DNA of 64,000 bases from Falciphora oryzae (taxonomy: Eukaryota > Ascomycota > Sordariomycetes > Magnaporthales > Magnaporthaceae): contig JNVV01000014.1 of the NCBI GenBank assembly GCA_000733355.1, forward strand, positions 753,905 through 817,904, read 5' to 3'. Shown piece after piece: positions 11,510 to 24,311 of the stretch; positions within the stretch are counted from its first letter, which is position 1; every line of letters begins with the position of its first letter. A program made the position numbers and the translations under genes. The notes under the pieces were generated by a model. The model made no database searches, was not told the DNA's origin, and saw nothing but the letters and a program-made list of their open reading frames with translations.

Positions 11510-12404
11510 ATGGCACCATTGACGTCGATATGCGCGACGGCGGTCTTCCTGGCCGCGTCGGCCAGCGCGCACTTCACCCTCCGGACACCAGAATCCATCG
11601 GCTTCGACGACAGCAAGGAGGACACCGGCCCGTGCGGCGGCTTCGCCCCCGACTTTGGCAAGAACAAGGTGACCGACTTCCACGTCGGCGGCGAGCCCAT
11701 CGGCACGAGCCAAAGTCACCCCTCGGCCAGGTGGCTATACCGCGCAACCCTTGACCAGTCTGCCGCGGGCGGCTGGACCCAGCTGTTCCCCATCACCCTG
11801 CAGAACTCGCTGGGCTTCATGTGCCAGCCCTCAGTGCCCGCCCCAGAGGCCTGGGTGGGCAAGCGGGGCGTCGTCGGCATTGTCGCCAACGGCGACGACG
11901 GGCTGCTCTACCAGGTCAGTCATTTTGTTGCCACGCAGTCGAGGAACACGAGGCCCGGATCTTCTCAGGGTCACACGGCCCCCGGCGCAGTGTCACTTGG
12001 CACGCTCGTCCAGCAGACCTGCCGTGCTTGTTTCTCCCTGGCCATGCGTTGCATGTCGTGGAACACTAGGCAAATTACTGACCACACACCGCCTCCCCTT
12101 GCAGTGCGCCGCCGTCAACTTCGTTTCGGGCAAGGGCACCGTGGATGGCAACACGTGCAGGAATTCGTCGAGCCAGATCGTCTTCACATCCGACCCTCAA
12201 CTCTCGGCGCTCGCTAGCGGGTCCGTCTCGTCCCCAGTGGGCGCGCCCAACAACACCACACCGGGTGGCAGCGGCGGTGGCGGATCGGGCAGTGGAAGCC
12301 AACCCGGAGAGACACAGAAGCCCGGAAACAGCGCCGCCGTCGCGACGGGCAACATTCTCACAATGCTCGCTGTCGCGGGGCTGAGTGCCGCCTACATGTT
12401 GTGA
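11510..12404 (+). CDS. X325/Bim1-like copper-binding protein, secreted and GPI-anchored
   Basis: Two exons, 11510-11914 and 12105-12404 (intron 190 bp, GT-AG, phase 0), encoding 234 residues. A signal peptide ends at SASA, exposing an N-terminal His (HFTLRTPESIGFDD), as in LPMO-like X325 proteins where the mature His1 binds copper. A second candidate ligand is the His in DFHVGG. Four cysteines (GPCGG, FMCQ, YQCAAV, NTCRN) fit two disulphides. A Gly/Ser-rich linker leads to a hydrophobic, uncharged C-terminus typical of GPI attachment. Family members lack polysaccharide oxidation and are linked to copper acquisition or cell-wall roles (Cryptococcus Bim1). An upstream in-frame ATG at 11345 would bury the signal peptide, so 11510 is chosen. 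Confidence 0.9.
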
Positions 12405-13135
12405 GTTAACGGGCAAGATTGGATGAGGCTGGCGAAGGGAATGATTGAGGTGTTAAATAATAGGGATGAATGCTTGGAGGCTATTTGTTTTCTGCACGTA
12501 AATAAAGGCTGTATACAAAAGTCCTCACGCTATTGAAAGCTGTGATGAATGAGAGGAACGAAGTGGCACGGTCAATTGAAGGAAAAAAAAGCCCGAGACA
12601 ACGCCGCCTGCGAGGTAGCCCTTCCATCGCCCCACAACGCGATAAGCGATACCGATAACGATGGACCCTCGAGCAGCGGGCAACGGTTTTGCGACGGGAA
12701 TTGGGCAGTCGAGCTGCTACGCGATGTGAGAAACACCACGGAAGCAAAGCAATTTGGGTGGGCTTCCAGATTTTTGCCCATCAAAACCTGAAGCCCGCTC
12801 CGGACTCAATTCCTTTCCACTCCCGCGTGCAGCGGAGGAAAACAATCGCGTCACCGAGGCCACATGCGGGGTGGATGGCGTGTGGGGAATTTCAAGCTGC
12901 TGTGGCCAATCACAAAATCGATTGATTCGCACGACCCCGCATAATTTTGTGACTCTCAACGATTGAGGAGGGAGGGACTCACGGCGGGCAGACGCAGTCA
13001 CTGCCTGTGCCCGCCACTGCCAGCCGCGGCCACCCAGCAGAGCTCCAGCCGTGCAACCCAAATAGAGGGGTCGTCTGTTTTCTTCCCGAGGGGGGAGAAA
13101 ACTGCACGCTCCCTTGACTCACCACCCTGCTATAG
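12405..13135. other. Intergenic, 3' flank of X325 gene and promoter of ArgRS
   Basis: No gene-like frame was seen. The part before 13136 contains the presumed arginyl-tRNA synthetase promoter; no TATA box was recognised. Confidence 0.5.
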
Positions 13136-15509
13136 ATGACTCCCCTCTCCCGGCTGCGCCCTCCGTCGATTCCACGTCGACTGCTTCGAGCCCAGTCTCG
13201 ATTTCCCATTCCGACAGCCATTGCAGCGCGAGCCGTCGCCTCCTCCTGCCGCACCCCAAGCGCCGCCTGCTTTTGCGACTCCGCGACGACCGCGACGACA
13301 GTGTCAACCTCCCCCGCCTCCTCCCCGACCGCGCGCACTGCGCTGCCCCCGACCATCGCAAGCCACCCCCACCACCGCGCACTCTCTCGGTTCGCCGCGG
13401 CCTTCGACATGGCCTCGCCCGCCGGCGTCGAGCAGCTGGTCCAGCTGGCTGGCAACCTCTCGCTCGCCGACGACCAGTTCCCCAACTTCTGGCCCGAGTC
13501 CAACCCGCTCGACGTCTACCGCGCACACCTCACAAACATCCTGCATGCCATCACCGGCGTCGACATCAAGATCATCTACCCGGCAGTCCAATGGACCACC
13601 GGCCTCGACAAGGGCGACATGATAGTCGCCATCCCAGCCCTCCGCGTCAAGGGCCGCAAGCCAGACGAGCTGGTCAAGGAGTATAGCGAAAAGGTGCGCA
13701 TGCGACACGCGCCACAGCCGCGGCCACGCCCTCATGCGCCGGCGGGTGCCACGCCTACAGAGGGCGTGCCCTACTCTAACGGATTGCCATGCTGACGACC
13801 ACCTGCTGCAGTTCCCCAAGGACGACCCCTTGTTCGCCGAGCCCGTCGTCAACGGCTACTTCATGCAGTTCTGGTTCAAGCCCGGCCCCCTGACCTCGGC
13901 CGTTGTCCCCATGATCCGCCAGCAGGGCAAGGACTTCGGCGGCAACAAGCGCCTCGGCCTCCGCGACCCCAAAGACCCCAGCCAGGGCCGCAAACGCATC
14001 GTAATCGAGTTTTCATCCCCCAACATCGCCAAGCCTTTCCACGCCGGCCACCTTCGCAGCACCATCATCGGTGGTTTCCTCGCAAACCTCTACGCCGGCG
14101 CCGGCTGGGACGTCACTCGCATCAACTACCTCGGCGACTGGGGCAAGCAGTACGGCCTGCTCGCCCTCGCCTTCGCCCGCTACGGCGACGAGGAGGCCCT
14201 GGCCCGCGACCCCATCAACCACCTGTACGAGCTCTACGTCAGGATCAACAGGGAGATGTCGGAGGAGAAGGAGAGGATTGAGGAGCGCAAGAAGGCGGGC
14301 GAGGACGTGACCGAACTCGAGCAGAAGAGCCTCGACGAGCAGGCGCGGGCCTACTTTAAACAGATGGTGGAGGGCGACGCCGCCGCAGTGGCGCAATGGC
14401 GCCGGTTCCGCGACATGTCAATCGAGCGCTACAAGCAGACATACGCGCGCCTCAACATCCACTTTGACGAGTACAGCGGCGAGTCGCAGGTGACGGAGGA
14501 GGCCATGGCCCGGGCGGCCCAGGAGCTGGCCGACAAGGGCATCTCGACCGAGGACCAGGGCGCCGTCATTGTCGACTTTTCCAAGCTGATCCCGGGCAAG
14601 GAGGGCAAGCGGCTGGAGAAGCCCATTATCCGGAAGCGCGACGGCACGGCGCTGTACCTAACGCGGGACATCAGCGAGCTGCTGGGGCGCCACGAGAAGT
14701 ACAAATTCGACCAGATGATCTACGTCGTGGCGTCGCAGCAGGACCTGCACCTGAAGCAGCTCTTCAAGATTGTCGAGCTCATGGGCCACAAGGACATCAT
14801 CTCCAAGGTGCAGCACATCAACTTTGGCATGGTGCTGGGCATGAGCACGCGCAAGGGCACCGTCAAATTCCTCGACGACATCCTGCGCGACGTCGGCGAC
14901 AAGATGCACGAGGTGATGCGCAAGAACGAGGACAAGTACGCGCAGGTCGAGAACCCCGAGGTGACGGCAGACACGCTGGGAATCAGCAGCGTCATGGTGC
15001 AGGATATGAGCGGCAAGAGGTGAGTTACAATAACGCCCATTCAGTCTGCTATCAACAGGCTCGCTGACCTCCGCCCCCCTCGCGCTAGGATCAACAACTA
15101 CACGTTCGACATCAACGTCATGACGTCGTTCGAGGGCGACACGGGCCCGTACCTCCAGTACGCGCACGCGCGTGTGTGCTCGATTGCGCGCAAGGCGGGC
15201 CTGACGCCCGAGGAGCTCGCGTCGGCGGACCTCTCGCTGCTCCAGGAGCCGCACGCGATCCAGCTGGTCAGGATGCTGTCGCAGTGGCCCGACGTGTTCC
15301 AGAACACGCTCAAGACGCTGGAGCCGACGACGGTCATCACGTACCTCTTCCGCATGTCACACGCGCTCAGCCAGAGCTACGACCACCTGCGCATCGTAGG
15401 CTCCGAGAGGGAGCTGATGAAGGCGCGGATGGCGCTCTACGACGCCACCCGCATTGTGCTCAGCAACGGCATGAGGTTGCTGGGCCTCAACCCCGTCGAG
15501 CGCATGTAA
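13136..15509 (+). CDS. Arginyl-tRNA synthetase, probably dual cytosolic/mitochondrial
   Basis: Three exons: 13136-13693, 13812-15019 and 15089-15509 (introns 118 and 69 bp), 728 residues from the first ATG. Class I signatures are clear: FSSPNIAKPFHAGHLRSTIIG contains the HIGH-type motif HAGH, and MSTRKG is the KMSK-type loop seen in eukaryotic ArgRS. The C-terminal anticodon-binding (DALR) domain is in the last exon. The enzyme charges tRNA-Arg. The first ATG adds 91 residues, Arg/Ser-rich and without acidic residues for over 40 positions, like a mitochondrial presequence. Its start context is weak, whereas ATG 13409 (GACATGG) is strong and gives a 637-residue cytosolic-size protein. Both forms from one gene by leaky scanning are inferred. 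Confidence 0.93.
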
Positions 15510-18500
15510 GATTGGTAAGATAAACAAAAAAAAAGAAAAGAAATGTGTAGAGAAAAGAGATATCCGCGAAGAATAGACGCAACCCATTTGTCCCAATAGG
15601 CAGGTGTTCCCATTTCTGGGCAAGCTCCTATGGTATCTTCTCCGGCATGCCTGGCCACTACGTGCTATGCTCCTGTCTCTCATGGCCCTCTTCCCCTTCC
15701 CCTTCCCCCATGTGCTGTAATGTCATATGGGGTTGGGATCCGCCTGTTGAAAGCATAATCCAGACAACCTGCCTGTCGGTGTCATTGCCATACTTTTACT
15801 TGTCGCCCAAGGCAGTCAGCCTCTCTGCATGCAGTCCACGGCCGCCCAGGTCTCGGACTCTAGTGCACATCTGATGACAAACGGGAGGCATGCGAACTAC
15901 TGGCGATTCTGGGGTTGCTGACGCGTACGTCTAGTCCATTTGTGCGCCATTTTCTTGCAGGCCATGCAACACCCATCTTTTGATGCCAAGCTGGGCGGCC
16001 AGGGCTTCTCGCGTGGTTTTCCGGTCTATCGGGATTCCAGCCTGGGAACTTTTGGGCAGTGCGCCATATAGCACATGCCTGCCTAGGAAAGCAGGCAGGT
16101 ACGCGAAAGGGGCGGGACAGACAAACGGCGTTCAGGTCTCGGGCCAAGGCTACCAAGGCCTGTGAAGCTGGCTAGGCCGCTGGTGAGGGAGTTTGACGCG
16201 AGGGCCTCGCCAATACTTTGCCAATGGCGCCACCGGGATTCCCTCGGCTCGGCGCGTCGTCACGGTGGCCTCTGCTGCTCTCATGAAAGGCCGGGGAGGT
16301 GTGTCGGTGGCTGAACGGGGAGGGGAAGAAGAGAAATGAGTTGAGCCAAAGCACGGATGCTGGCTACTCGGGTCTGGGTCTGATGAACAACTCGTTCTTG
16401 ACAGGCCGAGCTTCTCTGTGCCCTTGCGTCCAGGGCCAGCGCGACGGGTGATCGTATGGCCTAGGCCTTCCTTGTGTTGTCATCATGGCCGGAGGCTGTT
16501 TAGTAGCGCAGCCACGACCCGTAGCCCTGGTGGGGGAGGGGAGGGCCCGGGCGACAACGTGTCAACACGAACTGTCATACCAGACGCACGCGGCTCGTGC
16601 ATCGTGAGAGCGAGGTTGCAACGTCTGCGACTGGGCGAACCACGGGAACACATCCGGCACCGAGGAGGGCATGGCGGTGGGAAGACGGTTCTTTGTTCCT
16701 TTCTTAACTGAGGAAGGCCAGAACATCCCCCTACGACATGTATGTAGGTGTAAGCGACGGCGGTGAATAAGGGCGACGAGGGGTGGTCCAGCCTTGGCGG
16801 CATCCTCGGTTGTCGCTGGTCGCTGGTCGCGGCTCGGCAGCCGGACGTCCTGTCCTTGGCAACCGGGTGGTCCGGAAGCGAAGGAAGCGAGCGGGGGGCA
16901 CTGGATAGCAGACTGCTGTTATGCTGCGACAGAGTCGGAGGAACACGTCAACGTCGTGGTGGGCTCGGAATCATGGCTGATTGGCGATGGGAGCGCGAGG
17001 GGACCGGGCAGGTGCTGCAATGACTTCCCTCAACTGCAAGCTTCTCTCTCTGTCTGATAAGACTCCACCCCTGCCGGCTGAGCTGGGAGTCGTTTTTGTG
17101 TTTTGCCCAGTCAGCGAGGTGGACCCCTTCTCGGTCTGGGCCGTCCAGGAAGGGCAGCGATCGGCCAACAATATTGGCGAAATCTCCCCGACTGCGACCG
17201 TCCAGGGCGCGCGCCTTGAACCCAACCGTGCAGCAGGGATCAAAAGGGTGTTGAAGAAGGGCTACTTCCGGACATTGGCGTGTGGGAAAATCCGTCTCTT
17301 CGTTCAGCCCGAGCTGGGATAATTACCGCCTGGGGGAAATGGGATGGGGTTATCCATCCGGCTGGTGTTTGGCAGACCATTGGCGCGGCCCCTGGCGTGG
17401 CTGGTTCTCGACCGCGGCGCTAGAGTGGGGGGTTTCCAAGGGCCCTGGTTTCGGCGTTCAGCCGCCATCGAGACGATCACCGTCTGGGCAATTTTGTCTC
17501 GCCGGTGTGGGCGGCCTGGCAGGCACCGAGGAGGCAGATGCTCAGGCAAGGCGGTGGGCGCAAAAACAGGGTTTCAAACCAAGGCGCATGCTTGACCGTC
17601 CTCTGTGCATCAGATAGGTGGTGGCTTGATACATTGATGAACGAGGACAGAGCCCGTTCGCGTGCAGAAAACCGCGCTCGTTTTTGTGCACTCTGCACTC
17701 TGGATTCTATTGGCCAGAAGACTGCAGCCGCCACCCTCGGCCGTTTGGCTGCTTTTCCGTCGCGGCCCGAGTCTATGAGCTGCTGCTTCTGCTACTGCTT
17801 CTGCTGCTGCTTCTGCTTCTGCAGCGCTGGCTGCTGTCTTTCACGTGCTCCCCGTGTTTTGCGCGCGCGCTGCCCGTCGGGCGGGAAGATGTGCGCCGCA
17901 ATGTTTGTGGTGGTGCCTTCCCAGGAGGCAGAAGCACCGCAAACACAGCAGGCACAGCACGGCACAGTCCGCCGAGGACGCCCGACCTGCAACCGCCAAT
18001 CTCCTCTGCTCGGCGAGGGAGGGAGCACGGGGACGAATCAAGCCATCCAGGATGCTCGGCTATCCGGTACGATGGAAAAGGAGAGCCAGGTTTGACAGCC
18101 GACGATCCTTTCCCGCAAAAGTCTGAGCTCCCCTGGCGCCTAGGCCTGCCGGTCTAGTTCTGCGCCCTTAGTGGCGCACTAAAAAGGCATTACCAAGAAT
18201 TGTAAGATCAAAGAGGGCGCTATTGTCGAGCGGACGCCTCGGGCGCTTGGCTTTGTTTTTTATGTTCCTCCGGTTCTGCGCACTCGACTCGCCCAGCTTG
18301 AGCTTGCGTGCTTGCCCAGCTCGGGGCAAAAGATCGATCGGGTGCCGAAGCTCGCAACGTCTGCCACACGACCGAATGTTCCGTCGTGCCTCGGGTGTTG
18401 AACGGTGCAAAGAAATGTGCAAGCAAAAAAGTACACAGGCGTGACATGTCGTTGGCTGGATCGGCGATGCACTCAACTCGATTGCATGGTTTCGTGGCGC

Positions 18501-20333
18501 GATGGAGGCTCTCGTCGGAACGCACCACAGGCACGAGCTTATCGGCCACGGCACTAATCAGTCACGCAAAAGAGTGGACCCAACCCCAGACTCCCAGACT
18601 CTGTCTCCACATCTGGTGGCTTTTGGGTAATCTTGGCCCCCTGCTGGCGCCTGACTTGCTTTTTTTTTTTTTGCGTCGTCATCCCAGCTTCTCTCCAGCA
18701 CTTTGACCACAGCCCAAGGGCATTTCCCATCGACCGCCCTGCACCAGCAGTGATTGATCATCGCAAACACACAAGACACTGCGCTGCACCAGGAAAGCCA
18801 GATGTGCGAGGACAAGACGAGACCCCTCGATAGCGATCGCTCCATCGCGATTGGCGAACACGCTGCGCTCCAGCCATGGGGGCAGCCACTCAGAGTGCCC
18901 GTCCGTCAGAGCAAGAGCACCTCTCGATGTTGTTTACCGCAGTCGCAGTCCCAGCCAGAGACAGCACAACAACCTGGCCGCCGCTCGCGCTGTCGATCCC
19001 TTTGGGCACCGTCGTCCCGCCCTCGGCGTGCATAATATTGCCTCGCCTCGGCCGCCTTGGTGCGTTTTTGTCGTGTGTGTGCCTCTGCTAGCTGTGCCTC
19101 CTCGCCGGCACCCTATTAGCCGCTCTGTATCCATCCCTGTCTGCCTGCCGTCCTCCTTCACCTCGTTTTGCAATGAAAATCCACGCGCTAATGCGTGTGC
19201 GTGTGTGTGGTCGGGAGCCCCAAGCTCCAAGGCAGAGAAACCAGGGCTTGCTGTCGGAATGTCCCAAGCCCGTTTCTCTTCTCGGGCTGGCCTTCGGCTA
19301 TGTCACAAACCGTTTGCCCCCGTACCGGCCATGAGCCCCCGACTGGCCTGATGGCCACGGCAAGGAGCCTCGCTCGCTCGGGACGTGCCCGCCTCAGTCA
19401 GGAGCCCGCCGCATACGCCCAACTGACTATCGGCCAAGATCGCCAAGTCATCCCATCCAGGCGCACCCAGCATGCAGCCATGCGGTGCTTTATTTGCTTT
19501 TCTCATCTGTCGAACCCCTCGAGCTCTGACCAAGCCTGGGCTCGGGCCCGAGTCCCACGGCTCGAGAGCCACCCTCCGACCTCGCACGCAGCAGCGGTGG
19601 GCCACCGCTTGTGCTTGTTCCTCGCTCTCTCTTCCCTCCCTCCCGTGCTGCTCCTGCTGGCATGCAGCCATGTTCCCCCTGAGCCTTGACTGGCGGGGCC
19701 AAGAGACCGCCATGCCAAATGCCCCTGGCCGTCCCAGGGTGGGCTATCCCCAAGAAGGCACCCCCATCTTGTTCCTCTGACACACCAGCCGCATGCCGCT
19801 GCAGGCGCGTCTCGGTCAACTTTGCCGCCCTCCACCGGCCAACCCAAAACCAAGAATCGAACCTTGCAAGCATTGGTTGCCCTCCCCGGTCGACAGTCTG
19901 TCCCGACCTTGTTCGGGCCCGAGCCCACATGGAGGGGAAAGCGCTCCGGTGGGCTTTCCCCCATATGAACCCTTGTCCCTTGCCCCCTTGCCTTCTTGCG
20001 GGTCAACATGAGGCTAGCTCGAGCAGGGTCTACATTACCACCACCGTTCCCCTTCTCTCGCTTTGCCCCGACTCCTCTTCTCCTCCCCTTCTTCCGTTTT
20101 CCTGTTCTTACCGGTCGATCCTGTTCACCATCGACCTTGGCAGCGCCAGATCGTATCTGGCTCTCTGTTCCTCCTCACCCCTCGCACTCACAAGGAGGCC
20201 TTGGCCTGCTGTCCTTGCACTGGCCTAGCTCTCTGCCCCATCACCGAGCCAACCTCTTGAAGACACTGGCACATACAGGAGCAGCAGAGCAACTCAGCAA
20301 GGGACAGGGCAAGGCAATAGCCCACCTCGCACA
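15510..20333. other. Long gene-free stretch (4.8 kb)
   Basis: No frame on either strand shows recognisable domains or a convincing spliced gene. It holds a CTG/CTT-rich trinucleotide tract (about 17776-17824) and a T13 run (18660-18672). The rightmost few hundred bases are the pyrimidine-rich promoter region of the P450 gene. Unannotated non-coding RNA or lineage-specific small genes cannot be excluded. Confidence 0.45.
17776..17824. repeat. CTG/CTT trinucleotide-rich tract
   Basis: Imperfect run of CTG, CTT and CTA triplets in intergenic DNA; read as an interrupted microsatellite. Confidence 0.7.
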
Positions 20334-22473
20334 ATGGCGTCGACGCCGTTCATGTGCCTGATAGGGGCCTGGTGTGTCCTTATCGCCAAGTTGTACTGGG
20401 ACCACAGGAGGAAAGAGAAGCTGCCCGAGGGCTCCAAGCCGCTGCCGGGCCCGAAGGGTGAGTCGGCTCTATCTACCGTCTGATTGTTGTTGTTGTTGTT
20501 ATGTGTACAGACACACCATGTCTATATATAAATCTATGTGAACCTCAGACTGACTCTTGGGCGTTTCACGCCGCACCAACAACAGGCCTCCCTCTGGTAG
20601 GGCGTGTCCATGATGTGCCGGCGGACATGCCGTGGCTGAAGTTCCACGAGTGGACCAAGCAGTACGGCCCCATCTACCAGATGGAGATGTTCGGCCATGT
20701 GAACGTGTGGATCTCGTCGGAGCAGATCGCCCAGGACCTGCTGTCGCGGCGCGCGGCCATCTACTCGGACCGGCCTGTCATCCCGAATCTGCCCGACAAC
20801 CGCACAAGCGGCAACTACCTCGCGCTGACTGGCCACAACGAGACATGGAAGTGCCAGCGCAAGTTGTGCAACCAGATGATGGCCACCAGCGCCAAGGACA
20901 ACCTGCACTCGTACCCGACCCGCGAGCGCGACCGGTTCCTGCAGCTCATGGCCCTGGACTGTGGCAACTACGTCGAGTGGATCGAGCAGTTCACTGCCCG
21001 CACCGTGTCGCGCCTGTCCTGGGGATCGCCGCATCGTCAGGCCACCCTCCGCCAGACCACCTTTGGCCTGCTCGAGACCATCTCGCCCGGCGGCTCCCTG
21101 CCCAACATCGTCTCCTGGCTCGGCCACCTGCCACTTAAGCTGAGCCCCTGGCAGAAGAAGGAGAAGACCCGACACGCACGCGAAAAGGAATTGTTTATGG
21201 GAAATGTCGCCGATGTCAAGGCAGGCATTGCCAACAACACCGCCGCCCCCAGCTTCACGCGCACCTTCCTCGAGGAGCTCGAGCGCAATCCCCGCGGTAG
21301 CAAGGCCGAGGACGACGCGCACGTGGCCGAAGCGACGTACGTGGTTGGCCAGATGGCCATCGCCGGCGCTCTGACCATCGGCAGCCCCATCCAGAGCTTC
21401 ATCCTTGCCATGCTGCACTACCCAGACTGGCTCGCGCGTCTCCAGAACGAGATCGATACCCAACTCGGCGGCCGCTGCCCCCAGTGGGAAGACCGCGAGA
21501 AGCTGCCCATGCTGCGCGCCACGGTCAAGGAGACTCTGCGCTGGCGCCCCCCTGTCCCCACTGGTATCCCGCACGCGAGCGAGAAGGACGACGTCTACAA
21601 TGGCTACTTTATCCCTAAGGGCGCCACCATGCACTCGCTGGAGTGGTAAGTCCCTTGTCGGATGTCTTTGTTCATCCGTCGTATGCTGATATTGACGATT
21701 CTCACTTCAGGTCTCTGACTCGCAACGAGGGCCTGTACCCCGATCCCGAGGCTTTCAACCCCGCCCGCTGGCTGGAGCCGTCGTACCCGACCTACAAGGA
21801 GCCGCTTACCGTCTACCCCAACCTGGCCGGGTATAGCCAGTTCGGATTCGGCCGACGCACGTGCCAGGGTGTTCCCATCGCCGACCAGGACCTCTTCCTC
21901 TCCATGGGTGGCCTCGCCTGGGCTTTTGACATCCGCCACAAGCTCGGCTACGATGGCAAGCCCATCCCCGTGCACTGGAACTCGTACTCGTCCCTGCTCA
22001 TCGCCAAGCCGCTGCGCTTCGACTTCGACTGCGTCCTCCGCGAGGGCAAGGGGCCCATTCTGGATCGTATGGCCACGGCCGTGCGCGAGATGGAAGAAGA
22101 GGAGATCAGGGTCGCGCGCCTGGCCGCCAGCGGAAAGGGTAGCGACAGCACTGTTAGCGCCACTACTAGCCCAACCAGCACTGCTCCCGCCGTGAAGGCC
22201 ACCCCCGCCAAGCCGCGCGTCACCATCGTCGAGAAGGAGGTCAGCAACGACGAGCTCATGTCAGAGACGGGCACTCTCGCCAGCGGCACCGATAGCGACA
22301 CGGACAGCCTGCGCGACTCGATGCTTCTGTCTGCAGCCGAGAGCGAGCGCAGCTCCAGCGTCTACTCGAGCGACTCGGACGAGCCGCGGCGGGAGAAGCC
22401 CATCACTGGGCCGACTCTCAAGTCGGCCACTAGCATCATGTTTTCTCAGCTGCCTGGCGGTTGGAAGCAATGA
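20334..22473 (+). CDS. Cytochrome P450 with acidic/Ser-rich C-terminal extension
   Basis: Three exons: 20334-20457, 20586-21645 and 21711-22473 (introns 128 and 65 bp), 648 residues. A short membrane anchor is followed by the proline hinge LPGPKGLPLVG. The I-helix reads AGALT, the K-helix ExxR is KETLRWRPP, and the haem loop is FGFGRRTCQG with Cys446 as ligand. It is a haem monooxygenase using electrons from P450 reductase at the ER, of the microsomal class that includes fungal O-methylsterigmatocystin-oxidoreductase-like enzymes; the substrate is unknown. The usual P450 fold should end soon after KPLRFDFD, but about 120 further residues follow, rich in Ser, Thr, Asp and Glu. No biosynthetic neighbours are visible, which argues against a metabolite cluster. 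Confidence 0.9.
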
Positions 22474-24311
22474 TGACATTTTCCTTTGTATTTTGACGTT
22501 TTCTTTCAACCCAATTCTCTCGCTTTCTTGCTATATCCACCACCGCTTCTGCTTCTATTATGATGATATCCAGTCCTCCGACGACACGACTGTTCGTGGG
22601 ACAGGAAGAAGTGGGGATTTGGTCAACCGGGAAAGAATGGCTGTTACTTGTTGTTATCATCATACCCCTGCTTCGTCCAATGCCCGCCCGTCTCCACGGG
22701 CATGGATGGTTACAGTTCTTATTTTTCTTTTCCTTGGCTTTCGTTTACCCTGGTACCAACTAATGACCGCTTTGGAAGGCAAGTGATGGGTAATTAGGTA
22801 CAATAAACTGCCTCTTTGGGGAAGATCTTGAACATGATGTCTGTCTCTTTGCCTCGTCGTCCCGTTCAAGCTGCGCCAACCGTCATCAACACAAGCTAAA
22901 ATCGGACTGTCTGATAAAACAGATAGGATTTGTTTTTAGTGCTCGCGCATTCGGGTCGCCCGACTGTGTGAAGGAGGCATGCTCAGCAGACTCATCCAAT
23001 ATGTATGCGCTTTAGTCATCGGAGGCTCAACAAGAACGTTAGCAACATGGTGATGTTGGCTTCCTGGGCAGTACCAAGCAATATGGAGCTTTGTTTAGAG
23101 CAAGTGTCTTTCTGCACAAGAGTGCAAGTTAGGTATGTCGATAAGTGGAGGGCAGCGGGGAGAATCTGTGCTTTACTCCTCCTACACAGCTAGCTCCCGC
23201 CTTTGCAGGGGGGACGAGGGCCTAGACGGCACGAACGCAGCAAGCAGCCACGCAGTCAAGGGCGCGCCAAACATACTGGCTAACATGGGCTTTGAGGATG
23301 GGTGGGTTTCGTCCTCGTGCTCGGGTTCGGAACCTTGCCCGAGCAAGGTTCTGGCCGATGCCCGCGATAACGCAGCATGCAAATCCTTCTTTTGGGACGG
23401 GAAGGAAGAGTAAGCATAACGGGAGACTAAAAAGTCGAAAGGCGCCAGATACCAGGCGCGCTGCTGGCCCACCCCTAACCGCTTGCAGGTGGTAGGAAAG
23501 CGCCGGCCCGGGGAGCCCCTACTTGTCAAAGAATGGGAACAGACCGTGGTCAAGGCCCCGAAGCGTCCAGTGGGAAGAGCTCTGGTCTGGCGCGCTCGGA
23601 ACATTTGCCCCAGGGACGGGGCAGGGGCTCGCGAGGTGTAGGGAGGATGAGAGAAAGTGGGCGAACGCCCAAGCAGAAAGGCTTATCGTTCCGTTCGAGC
23701 TTGAACCCAGCCGACAGGCTATGCTCGTCCCATACCCAGACAAACATTTCGAGATCAGACGGGCTCCGATCGAGCGTTTGCGACGATGTCCAGTTCGGGG
23801 ATGGCGAAAAAGAAAACGGGCATTAGTTTGAACCAAAACTTCGGCAGAACGAGACAAAACAGACAGGGCATAGTGGTTGCAGATGGGAGCGACGAAACCA
23901 GGAATATGCAATCGGGAGCCGATCCGGTGTTGTCTTGTTCAAAACGCAGCTAAGACGGGAGAGATCGTGATGCAGACTGCCCCTGGGGCGCTGGTGCGCT
24001 CTGCCGGTGCTTGGCGGGCTCGGCGCCCGGAGATGGGACGGGATACAAGGGGTTGGTGGCTTGTGCGAATACGCATGCACGTCGAGCTGCTGGCCTGTCT
24101 GCTGGCTTGCAAGAATTGCGTGTCACCGTGGACGTCATTGCTCGCAGCATGTGCTGGGCACGTAACGCAACAGAGAAGATGGGGAAGAAGCGGAAGATAC
24201 GAGTAAAGGCGAATCCGCGAATCATCGTGTCATTTGTGGGCTATCAATACACCTGTCGGATCAGCCTCACAAGCTCCACCTCCCCTGGTGCAGTGCAAGA
24301 CTCGGCGACGC
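22474..24311. other. Gene-free region between P450 and con-10
   Basis: Both flanking genes end here (tail to tail). Short open frames exist, but none has recognisable features or plausible splicing. Confidence 0.5.
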
